Below, one piece after another: positions 24,653 through 32,857 of a DNA stretch of 64,000 nucleotides. The notes under the pieces were generated by a model that searched no databases, was not told where the DNA came from, and saw only the letters and a program-made list of their open reading frames with translations. Position 1 is the first letter of the stretch. Each line of letters starts with the position of its first letter. Position numbers and translations under genes: made by a program. Source of the DNA: Pedobacter sp. ISL-64 (GTDB lineage: Bacteria; Bacteroidota; Bacteroidia; Sphingobacteriales; Sphingobacteriaceae); NCBI RefSeq assembly GCF_018613605.1, contig NZ_JAGGPU010000019.1, positions 114,256-178,255 of the forward strand, given 5' to 3'.

Positions 24653-26365
24653 ATGAAACATATAAAATATATTCTTCTTTCCTTATTAATTTGCAGTACT
24701 TTTTCCTGCAAAAAGGAATTTTTAGCATTGCAACCGCAGGGCGAACTCACCGAGGAACAGTTAATGAGCCAAGAGGGGGTTGAAGGACTTTTAATAGGTT
24801 CCTATAGTTTACTTAATGGGAATTTAGACGGAACATGGGGTAATTATGGTGCAGCACCAAGCCAATGGTTATTTGGCGAGGTTGCATCTGATAATGCCCA
24901 TAAAGGGAGTAGCACAGGAGATCAGCCGCCTATGAATGCCATTGAACAGCATTCGCCAACCAGTACAAATGATAATTTATCGAATATTTGGAACAGATGT
25001 TTTGAAGGAATTCAACGCTGTAACCGTACGCTAAAAGTCCTTGCTAGCTTACAGTCAGGTTCGGGATCGGCCAAATTTGATGATGCCCGTGCAAAAGAAA
25101 TTCAGGGCGAAGCCCGATTGTTGCGTGGACATTATTATTTCTTTTTGGTTCGCATATTTAAAATGGTTCCTTATGTTACTGAGGCGAATAGTGGTGCTTT
25201 TGTTCCTAATGATAAAGACATTTATCCTAATATTGTAGATGATCTTCAGTTTGCCGTAGCCAATTTAAGTACAACCAAACCAAAAAATCAAAAAGGTAGA
25301 GTAGATAAATATGCAGCTCAGGCTTATCTTGGAAAGGTGCTTTTATATCAAAAGAAATATCCTGAAGCTTACGATTTGTTGAATGCCGTAATTTTGGCCA
25401 AACCAAGTTTGGTTGATATGCCTTACGGCGATAATTTTGACATTACCAAGGAAGACGGACCAGAAACGATTATGTCTGTTCAACATTCAGTTGGAACAGA
25501 TGGCACAGGCGGCGATAATGGTAATGTAGGCGATATGCTTAACTTCCCGTACGGTAATGCGCCGATTAACTGTTGCGGTTTCTTTCAGCCAACGATAGAC
25601 CTGGCCAACTCCTTTAAGGTAAATGCCCTTGGCTTACCGCTATTGGACGGCAGCTATCGTACTAATCCATATAAATCTGATTATGGATTAACCGGAACGG
25701 ATAAAACAAATTATGCAGTAGATAAGACTTTACCTTTAGATCCACGAATTGAATCGACAATAGGAAGACGTGGCGTTCCATATCGCGATTGGGGTTTAAT
25801 GCCTGGTGATACCTGGATTCGCGACGCCAGCAATGGCGGCCCTTTCCTGGCTGTTAAGAATACCATTGATGCTGCTCAGATTTCGAGCGGAACAGCTCCA
25901 GGAAGTTCCAACGTAACCGGATTAAACGTAAACCTGATCCGCTTAGCTGATGTTTACCTGATGGCGGCAGAATGCGCCGTGGAAAAAGGCGATTTGGGCA
26001 GAGCTTTAATATTGGTTAATGCAGTTAGAGCCCGTGCTGCTAAAATTACCCCTCGTGATATAAATGGAACTCCTGCGGCGGCTTACAAAGTTAGCCAGTA
26101 CATCTCGTTTCCAAATGATACCTATGCAAGAAATGCGGTGCGTTTCGAGCGCAGGTTAGAGTTGGCATTAGAAGGTCATCGCTTCTTCGATTTGGTACGC
26201 TGGGGTGTAACAAAACAAACACTGGAAAGTTATTTTTCTTTTGAAGGTGGGTACTTCAATTACTTAAAAGGCATTACCATCGAAACCAGAGATGATTATT
26301 TCCCTTTACCGCAAGATCAGATTGATAGAAGTAACGGTACCCTAAAACAAAGCCCGGGTTATTAA
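24653..26365 (+). CDS. SusD/RagB-type surface lipoprotein
   Basis: Substrate-binding lid of the SusC transporter on the cell surface. 570 residues. The lipobox ends at Cys19 (CSTFSC) followed by KKEF, a Lys-rich rather than Ser/Asp-rich export context. The N-terminal SusD-like domain (about 25-220) contains ALQPQGELTEEQL and an RCNRTLKVL-type helix. The C-terminal RagB domain ends with the family pattern RFERRLELALEGHRFFDLVRWG (described, near residues 498-519) and the final LKQSPGY. No carbohydrate-active enzyme lies beside it, so the substrate is unknown. Followed by a strong terminator at 26384. Confidence 0.96.
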   Translation: MKHIKYILLSLLICSTFSCKKEFLALQPQGELTEEQLMSQEGVEGLLIGSYSLLNGNLDGTWGNYGAAPSQWLFGEVASDNAHKGSSTGDQPPMNAIEQHSPTSTNDNLSNIWNRCFEGIQRCNRTLKVLASLQSGSGSAKFDDARAKEIQGEARLLRGHYYFFLVRIFKMVPYVTEANSGAFVPNDKDIYPNIVDDLQFAVANLSTTKPKNQKGRVDKYAAQAYLGKVLLYQKKYPEAYDLLNAVILAKPSLVDMPYGDNFDITKEDGPETIMSVQHSVGTDGTGGDNGNVGDMLNFPYGNAPINCCGFFQPTIDLANSFKVNALGLPLLDGSYRTNPYKSDYGLTGTDKTNYAVDKTLPLDPRIESTIGRRGVPYRDWGLMPGDTWIRDASNGGPFLAVKNTIDAAQISSGTAPGSSNVTGLNVNLIRLADVYLMAAECAVEKGDLGRALILVNAVRARAAKITPRDINGTPAAAYKVSQYISFPNDTYARNAVRFERRLELALEGHRFFDLVRWGVTKQTLESYFSFEGGYFNYLKGITIETRDDYFPLPQDQIDRSNGTLKQSPGY

Positions 26366-26383
26366 TTCTAATTTGCTTAAATC

Positions 26384-26424
26384 AAAACGCATGGACAGGC
26401 ACCAGCCATCCATGCGTTTTTTTT
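26384..26424 (+). terminator. Terminator after susD
   Basis: AAAACGCATGGA pairs with TCCATGCGTTTT around a 13-nt loop, followed by T8. It lies between convergent genes. Confidence 0.92.
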
Positions 26425-26444
26425 ATAGTTATTTTACTGACGGA

Positions 26445-27779
26445 TTATTTCTCCTCCTTAAACCTGCTAAAAAACAATAGGGCAATCAAACAAAGTGCGA
26501 AGCCTACAATTCCGTTCAATCGTAATCCGAAATCGTTGCCGGGGTCCTTACCGTAAATGGTAAGCATGGCGAAAATAGCGATACCCAATGTTTGTCCAAG
26601 TTTTACAAAAAGGTATTTTACTGCGAAGAACATGCCTTCGTGGTTTTCTCCGGTTTTTAAGGTATCTCTTTGGGCAATGTCGGCCAAAATAGCCGTTGGT
26701 AAAATACCAAGAGCAGCTAATGGAAACGAAGCGGATAGTACCAGGATGTAAATCTGTGTATGTGGACCAAATGGTAATTTGCCTAAAAAGAAAATGGTGA
26801 CGAAGATTAAGCACAACACGCCAAATGCAAGTAATACAAAAGGTTTTTTGCCGATTTTAGCCGAACCAAAATTAACCAACGGGTAAAATAGCAAGGACGC
26901 AAAAACCATGGCAGCCATAAATTTTCCACCTTCCGATTCTGGTAGACCCAATAAAACCGTACAAAAAAACAATAAACCGCTTGAAATAATACTCAGGGCC
27001 GTATAAAAAGCGAAATCTGATATCAGGTAATATTTAAAATTGCTGTTTTTAAAGGTGCTTTTAATTGCTGGCCATAAAGGCACATGGGTAGGCTTTGCAA
27101 CCGAAAATTCCTTTTCATTGATGAAGAAAATTGGCAATAACATCACCAGTCCGGATAAGATACACAAACCCCATATCGCGGTCTGGATGGCTTCGCTGCG
27201 GTTGGCTACATGAAAATGAGCCTCAACCAGATCGGCAAAGTTGTTGGTACAGGCCGATAAAATGATTCCGACTACAAAACCAACCTGCTGATAACTCGAT
27301 AATTTAACTTTTTGTTTTGGCGTATTGGTTACTTCGGCCAGCAGCGCATTATAAGGAATAATATAAGTGGTAACCGATACAAAAAATAAACAAAGTGTGA
27401 TGGTTAACCACCAGGCATTATGCAGGCTCTCCATTTTTTGGATCGGGTAGAAAACCAGTCCGCAAAAAAGCATAGCAGGAACAATTGCCCATTTCATAAA
27501 GGGCATCCTGCGACCGTTTTTATTGGTACATGCATCACTTTTAGACGCAATAAACGGATCGTAAATGGCATCTACCAGCCTTCCTGAAGCAGCAATAATA
27601 GAAAGGATATTAAACGCACCCAATAAAACGAGTTGTGGTACCAAAGGTGGCAGGCCAGCGTTGCTTGGGGGAAGATAGAAATAGGGAAGCATTACGATGA
27701 TAATGTTTGTCATCGTGCTCCATCCAATCATACCAGCAGCGTAAGCAATTTCTTGTTTTAAGGAGAGTGTTTTATTCAT
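26445..27779 (-). CDS. GPH-type major-facilitator sugar:cation symporter
   Basis: A 444-residue inner-membrane transporter with 12 predicted helices. The glycoside-pentoside-hexuronide (GPH) signature is clear in the first third: RLVDAIYDPFIASKSD (about residues 67-82) followed by NGRRMPFMKWAIVPA, and GGSDA-like counterparts are lost. Such proteins take up mono- or disaccharides with a cation. Next to an isolated SusC/SusD pair it may carry the products of the imported glycan into the cytoplasm, although it is transcribed the other way and has no enzyme partner. Start at 27779 fits the usual N terminus (LKQEIAYAAGMIGWS). Confidence 0.9.
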   Translation of the reverse strand: MNKTLSLKQEIAYAAGMIGWSTMTNIIIVMLPYFYLPPSNAGLPPLVPQLVLLGAFNILSIIAASGRLVDAIYDPFIASKSDACTNKNGRRMPFMKWAIVPAMLFCGLVFYPIQKMESLHNAWWLTITLCLFFVSVTTYIIPYNALLAEVTNTPKQKVKLSSYQQVGFVVGIILSACTNNFADLVEAHFHVANRSEAIQTAIWGLCILSGLVMLLPIFFINEKEFSVAKPTHVPLWPAIKSTFKNSNFKYYLISDFAFYTALSIISSGLLFFCTVLLGLPESEGGKFMAAMVFASLLFYPLVNFGSAKIGKKPFVLLAFGVLCLIFVTIFFLGKLPFGPHTQIYILVLSASFPLAALGILPTAILADIAQRDTLKTGENHEGMFFAVKYLFVKLGQTLGIAIFAMLTIYGKDPGNDFGLRLNGIVGFALCLIALLFFSRFKEEK

Positions 27780-27923
27780 TAATTATTTTAGGTTGTTTTA
27801 TGTTTTTTGTAAAGCAGGTTTCAGTGTTAATCGGTTAGATCAGCCCTGCTTTCCATTTTATTTCGCTGCGCTTCATGTTCATTCCAATCAGGTTTGTTAA
27901 TTGGTCTGCCTTTCTATCTTAAA

Positions 27924-28045
27924 CCCGACAGTAGCAGAAATACTTTTTTTAGCTCCTTCGACAGGCTCAGGATGACAATGACAAAAAGATTGTAGCGTAT
28001 GGCGGGACTATCGAAACCGACCAGCACCGCAACTGCTTTTCAAAT
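27924..28045 (+). repeat. Structured element, copy E, with another repeat inside its loop
   Basis: Left CCCGACAGTAGCAGAAATAC, inner stem TTTTT/AAAAA, right GATTGTAGCGTATGGCGGG, outer clamp CCCG/CGGG. The loop holds CTCCTTCGACAGGCTCAGG and ATGACAATGAC, half of a GTCAT-class palindrome. The 3' tail (CTAT, AACC, GCAACTGCTTTTCAAAT at 28029-28045) matches copy D base for base except in a few places and at the same spacing. Antisense to both flanking genes. Confidence 0.65.
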
Positions 28046-28050
28046 TAAAA

Positions 28051-29387
28051 TTATTTCTTATTAAACCATCTGCTCGCAAAATAGATTACCAGAAAGCCAA
28101 CAAAAATATATAACCCGTTCAAAGCTGCATTCGGATCATCGGCATAAATGCTAAAGGCCACGAAAGTATAAGCAGCAATAAAAATTATAGGCAATATAGG
28201 ATATAAAGGAACAGTATAGATGGTTTTTTTATCAAGATTTGCCGTTCTTTTCCGGAGGATGAAAATCGTAGCTGCCGAACTGGCCATGCTAATGCTTTCT
28301 AAGAAAATAGTATAGTTTAAAATCTTGTCGAAGGTTTTGGCATAGAAAATAATTACCACAGCAATTAATGTAAAAACAGTTAAGCTAATGGTAATTACCT
28401 CTGTTTTTTTGTTCATCCTGCTGAATATTTTTGGCAGTGCCCCTTCTTCGCCCATGGCAAACATGGCCCTTGGGTTACTCAGCAGATTTACATTTACATA
28501 CCCATTACGGAGAAAAAGATGATTACGGAAAGTGCGTTAAATCCGGCAAGACCAAATATCTTCGAAGCCAATATTGCAGCTATGCTTTCTGCTGATTTTA
28601 ATTCTTCAAAACCGATAACCTTTACATACACATAGTTAATGGCCAGATAAAGAATTACAATGATGGTTAAGCCGATAATAATGGAACGTGGAATTACTTT
28701 TTTAGCTTCTTTAACTTCGCCACCAAAATTGATGGTTTGGGCGTAACCTGCGTAAGAAAAAGAAACGGCAATTAAACACAGTCCTAAGGCTTTTCCATAA
28801 TCAGACCAGGTAGGTAAAGCACCCGTTGCTGTTTTAAAAATTGGGGTAACTGTTTGTGTTTGTCCGCCAAAAAATATAGCACAAATAAGTGTTAAAATCA
28901 TTCCGATTTTAATTACCGTTAACACATTCTGCGTTTTAGAACTCGCTTTTAAGCCTAACAGATTAATGAAATAAAATACCAAAATGGTGGTAATGGCTAT
29001 GGCAACCCGATAGGTTTCATTCTGTTTATCAACAGGTAAAATAATTTTGCTCAGGTATTCTGCACCAATAATTGAAATTGCCGCTACCGATGCTGCGCTC
29101 GAAATGATCACGATACAATTAATGGCAAAGGCAATGGATGGGTGATAAGCTGCTGAAAATATTTTATAGTATCCTCCTGTTACCGGAAAGCGGGAACCAA
29201 TTTCCGCATAAGTTAACGCGCCACAAAAGGCTACAAAACCACCGATAAACCAGGCCAAATAAAACAGTTCGGGAATTTGTGCCTTAGCTGCTACGTTTAC
29301 AGGTGTACGGAATACACCCATGCCAATAACCAAACTCACCACAATCATGGATAAATCGAATAGCGAAAGTTGCTTCTTTTGTTGCAT
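28051..29387 (-). pseudogene. APC-family amino-acid permease interrupted by one frameshift
   Basis: Two adjacent reading frames (29387-28494 and 28464-28051) together make one permease of about 445 residues, a normal length for this family, with 12 helices. The start (LSLFDLSMIVVSLVIGMGVF) is a typical APC first helix, and the second part begins NLLSNPRAMFAMGEEGALPKI, which is the conserved family segment. The first frame stops at FFSVMGM, just where GYVNVNLLSNPR would follow if one base were restored at about 28500 (GGGTATG instead of GGGTTATG). So it is either a recent single-base deletion or a sequencing error. Everything else is intact. Substrate probably a neutral or cationic amino acid; not resolvable. 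Confidence 0.85.
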
Positions 29388-29399
29388 TAAATAGAATTA

Positions 29400-29530
29400 T
29401 GAATATTGGGTTGAAGATAGGGAAATTTGATGATGGGTGAGAGAATGATTGAATGGGGAATGTAAGATGAAAAAGAGACGATGAACAATAATCAGTTGGC
29501 AATTACCAATTGGCAGTTCTCAGAGGCAAT
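29400..29530. repeat. Low-complexity G/A-rich stretch and small hairpin before parE
   Basis: 29400-29480 is purine-rich on the plus strand, made of GAT, GGG and GAATG words (TTGATGATGGGTGAG). 29499-29519 has AGTTGGCAATT ACC AATTGGCAGT, an imperfect palindrome of the same lexical type as other elements here. The gap 29388-29763 holds nothing else that I can name. Confidence 0.4.
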
Positions 29531-29763
29531 TAAACAGGTTAGCAAATGAACCAATGACTAATGAACCACTCGCCATACATTGTTTACATGTGGAAATTTT
29601 CTTTTGCGAGCCTCACAGAATAAATCTATTATTGTATAATAATTCTGAAGAAGGTATTTGAAAATATTTTTATTTCAATCATCAGGGTTATTTCTACAAA
29701 TTCTTCATTGCTTTGCAAACCAAAAAATGCAAGGTTTTTCATTGAAGAACAGATAAATACAGT

Positions 29764-31635
29764 ATGGCAGAAGTAATTTATAACGACGATAGTATCCGTT
29801 CATTAGATTGGAAAGAGCACATCAGGCTTCGTCCGGGGATGTACATTGGTAAACTTGGCGATGGATCTGCGCAGGATGACGGTATTTACGTTTTGCTAAA
29901 AGAAATTGTCGATAACTCTATCGATGAGTTTGTAATGGGTACCGGAAAAACCATCGAAATTACTGTTTCCGAACAAAAGGTAAATATACGTGATTACGGT
30001 CGTGGTATTCCACTCGGCAAGGTAATCGATTGTGTAAGCAAGATCAATACCGGTGGTAAATACGATAGCAATGCTTTCCAGAAATCTGTTGGTTTAAATG
30101 GGGTAGGTACTAAGGCTGTAAATGCACTTTCTACTAGTTTTATGGTGCAGTCGTATCGTGATGGAAAAACGAAAAAAGTAGAATTTTCTAAGGGAGAAAT
30201 TGTAAATGAACAGCCAATTATCGATACCACTCAACGCAATGGTACGGCGATTACTTTTTACCCAGATGAAACCATTTTCAGGAATTACCATTACATCCCT
30301 GATTTTGTGGAGAGTATGGTTTGGAACTATGTGTTTTTAAATACAGGCTTAACCGTAAATTTTAATAATCAGAAATATTTTTCAGAAAGAGGGCTGTACG
30401 ATCTGCTTTCTAAATTTAATAAGCCAGAAGAAATCCGTTACCCAATTATCCACATGATTGGACCGGATATCGAAATTGCGATGACCCACGGTCAACAATA
30501 CGGCGAAGACTACCATTCGTTTGTAAACGGACAGCACACCACACAGGGTGGAACACACCAGGCGGCTTTTAGGGCAGCTGTCGTGAAAACCGTTCGGGAG
30601 TTTTTCAAAAAAGAGTTTGATGCAGCCGATGTTCGTTCATCCATTATAGCAGCAATTTCTGTGCGTGTACAGGAGCCCGTTTTCGAATCGCAGACCAAAA
30701 CAAAACTAGGTTCGCAAAATATGGGACCAGAAGGACCATCGGTAGCTACTTTTATCAACGATTTTGTTAAAAAAGAATTGGATGATTATCTGCATAAAAA
30801 TCCGGATGTTGCTGATGCCTTGTTGAAAAGAATTATGCAATCGGAGCGCGAGCGTAAAGATATTGCAGGCATCAAGAAACTGGCGAACGATAGGGCGAAA
30901 AAAGCATCCTTACACAATAAAAAACTGCGCGATTGTAAAGTGCATTTTAATACTACGCACGAGAAACGATATGAGACTACCTTGTTTATTACCGAGGGAG
31001 ATTCGGCATCAGGTTCGATCACAAAATCGCGTGATGTAGATTGTCAGGCGGTGTTTAGTTTAAAAGGTAAGCCGCTTAACTGTTACGAACTTACCAAAAA
31101 AGTGGTTTACGAAAATGAAGAATTTAACCTGCTACAACATGCTTTAAATATCGAAGATGGTTTAGAAGGACTTCATTACAACAATATTGTAATTGCAACA
31201 GATGCAGATGTGGATGGTATGCACATCCGTTTGTTGATGATGACTTTCTTTCTTCAGTTTTTTCCCGATCTGGTAAAAGCAGGCCATGTTTACATTTTGC
31301 AAACGCCGCTTTTCAGGGTTCGGAATAAAAAAGAGACCATTTACTGCTATAGTGATGAAGAACGCAGAAATGCAATCGAAAAATTAGGAAATAAGCCAGA
31401 AATTACCCGATTTAAAGGTTTGGGAGAAATTTCTCCTGATGAATTCGGTTTGTTTATCGGGAAAGATATCAGGTTAGACCCCGTTATTTTGAAAGATCAA
31501 ACGATTAAAAGTTTGCTTGAATATTACATGGGTAAAAATACGCCTGATAGGCAGCAGCATATTATCCGCAACCTAAGGGTAGAGAAGGATGAGGTAACTG
31601 AAGAACCGAAAGTGATTACTGAAGAAGTAGCATAA
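29764..31635 (+). CDS. parE: DNA topoisomerase IV subunit B (GyrB/ParE family)
   Basis: ATPase and TOPRIM subunit of topoisomerase IV, which unlinks daughter chromosomes. 623 residues, the short ParE-like form. GHKL ATP site: Glu47 and Asn51 in KEIVDNSIDE, DYGRGIP at 77-83, GLNGVGTKAVN at 110-120. TOPRIM: EGDSASG from Glu411 and the DxDxD metal site D480/D482/D484 in DADVDGMHIR. The C-terminal GyrB domain ends with RNLRVEKDEV and a short acidic tail. Its partner parC lies 11.7 kb away on the same strand. Assignment to topoisomerase IV rather than gyrase rests on length and on the partner's structure. Confidence 0.92.
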   Translation: MAEVIYNDDSIRSLDWKEHIRLRPGMYIGKLGDGSAQDDGIYVLLKEIVDNSIDEFVMGTGKTIEITVSEQKVNIRDYGRGIPLGKVIDCVSKINTGGKYDSNAFQKSVGLNGVGTKAVNALSTSFMVQSYRDGKTKKVEFSKGEIVNEQPIIDTTQRNGTAITFYPDETIFRNYHYIPDFVESMVWNYVFLNTGLTVNFNNQKYFSERGLYDLLSKFNKPEEIRYPIIHMIGPDIEIAMTHGQQYGEDYHSFVNGQHTTQGGTHQAAFRAAVVKTVREFFKKEFDAADVRSSIIAAISVRVQEPVFESQTKTKLGSQNMGPEGPSVATFINDFVKKELDDYLHKNPDVADALLKRIMQSERERKDIAGIKKLANDRAKKASLHNKKLRDCKVHFNTTHEKRYETTLFITEGDSASGSITKSRDVDCQAVFSLKGKPLNCYELTKKVVYENEEFNLLQHALNIEDGLEGLHYNNIVIATDADVDGMHIRLLMMTFFLQFFPDLVKAGHVYILQTPLFRVRNKKETIYCYSDEERRNAIEKLGNKPEITRFKGLGEISPDEFGLFIGKDIRLDPVILKDQTIKSLLEYYMGKNTPDRQQHIIRNLRVEKDEVTEEPKVITEEVA

Positions 31636-31641
31636 AAAAGG

Positions 31642-31675
31642 AAAGTCAAGTTTTAAAAGAACTTGACTTTTTTGT
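31642..31675 (+). terminator. Terminator after parE
   Basis: AAGTCAAGTT pairs with AACTTGACTT around a seven-base loop and runs into T6, 7 nt after the stop. Confidence 0.9.
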
Positions 31676-31697
31676 TTAAGGCGTTTGTTATGTAAAT

Positions 31698-31813
31698 CGT
31701 CACCCTGAATTTATTTCAGGGTCTATTTTGCAGGAAAGATGTTGATCCCAAAGCTTCGGGATAGCTTGACGATCACGTTTTGGAAAGATCCTGAAACAAG
31801 TTCAGGATGACGA
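31698..31813. repeat. Palindromic repeat, GTCACCCTGAATT class, expanded
   Basis: CGTCACCCTGAATTTATTTCA opens it (outline) and CTGAAACAAGTTCAGG then ATGACGACC closes it. The middle has an AAGCTTCGGGATAGCTTGACG insertion. It lies only 6 nt before the end of the brkB copy 2 gene. Confidence 0.75.
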
Positions 31814-31818
31814 CCGAC

Positions 31819-32850
31819 TTATTCTTTAGGCACATTCACTGTATCTTCCGGGTGCTGCGGTGGCAGAACATCTACCTTTTTCTCTACTATAGTAATTTTT
31901 GTAAATACGGCGTACTTACTAGGTGAAATACCATTATCATACTTTTCGGCATAGGCCTGTGTAAATTCAGCGCCGAAGTAGAGTATTATCGAGGTGTAAT
32001 AAATCCACAATAAAATAACGATGATCGAACTGGCTGCTCCAAAAGCAGAACCTGGATTGCCTTTTTCGATGTAAATCCCAATCAGGTATTTACCTAGACT
32101 GAAAAGAACTGCAGTAAATAGTGCGCCAATTATTGCCGACTTCCAGCGGATGATTACATCCGGCAATACCTTAAATATAACAGCAAATACCGCTGTAACA
32201 GCCGCAAGCGTAATTACATTGTTTAAAATATAAATTAGAATGGCCATTGTATCGTTTGCAACGGGGATTACTTCATCTATCTTACTTTGCGAAAGTAGGT
32301 TGGCCAATTTAGAACCCAAACCAACTACTACAGTGTTAACCACTAGTGAAACAAGCAACAGAAAGCCCATCGAAACAATTAAAGAGAAAGACAATAATCT
32401 GTTAGAAAGCATTTTTATCCAGCCTTTTTTGGGCACAGCCTTTACTTTCCAGATCATGTTGATACTATCTTGTATCTCAATAAAAATAGCAGTTGAACCA
32501 ATAATCAATGTACAAATCCCAATAATTAAACCAATGGTAGATTGCCCGGATTTGTTTGCATGTTCTACAAAACCTTGGATTTGTGTAGCTGCCTCTTTGC
32601 CAACCATTTTGGTAACCTGCCCATAAAACTGACCTCTTGTTTCCTCATTTTTTTTGTCGCCAAAAAATAGGGTAGCGGCAGATAGCATGATAATAATCAG
32701 CGGCGTAAGTGAAAAAATGGTGTAATAAGCAAGCGAAGCACTCAATTTAGTAACCCTGTCTTCTACAAAACCTTTACCAGCGGCAATAAAAAGGTGGTAA
32801 ATGGCAATGAAGAAATATTTAACCTTATGTACTATTCTTCTTATTTTCAT
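31819..32850 (-). CDS. YihY/BrkB-family inner-membrane protein (copy 2)
   Basis: A 343-residue paralogue of the protein at 4476. It has the same LSASLAYYT motif and the STAIFIEIQDSINMIWKVK and VILLWIYYTSIILYFGAEFT segments (described), with about six helices. Compared with copy 1 it has an extra loop of about 25 residues around residue 195 (LLSQSKIDEVIPVANDT). The start is 7 nt after the tamL stop, so it is the last gene of a tamB-tamL-brkB unit. A shared role in outer-membrane assembly is suggested by the order but unproven. Confidence 0.92.
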   Translation of the reverse strand: MKIRRIVHKVKYFFIAIYHLFIAAGKGFVEDRVTKLSASLAYYTIFSLTPLIIIMLSAATLFFGDKKNEETRGQFYGQVTKMVGKEAATQIQGFVEHANKSGQSTIGLIIGICTLIIGSTAIFIEIQDSINMIWKVKAVPKKGWIKMLSNRLLSFSLIVSMGFLLLVSLVVNTVVVGLGSKLANLLSQSKIDEVIPVANDTMAILIYILNNVITLAAVTAVFAVIFKVLPDVIIRWKSAIIGALFTAVLFSLGKYLIGIYIEKGNPGSAFGAASSIIVILLWIYYTSIILYFGAEFTQAYAEKYDNGISPSKYAVFTKITIVEKKVDVLPPQHPEDTVNVPKE

Positions 32851-32857
32851 TGAAAAA

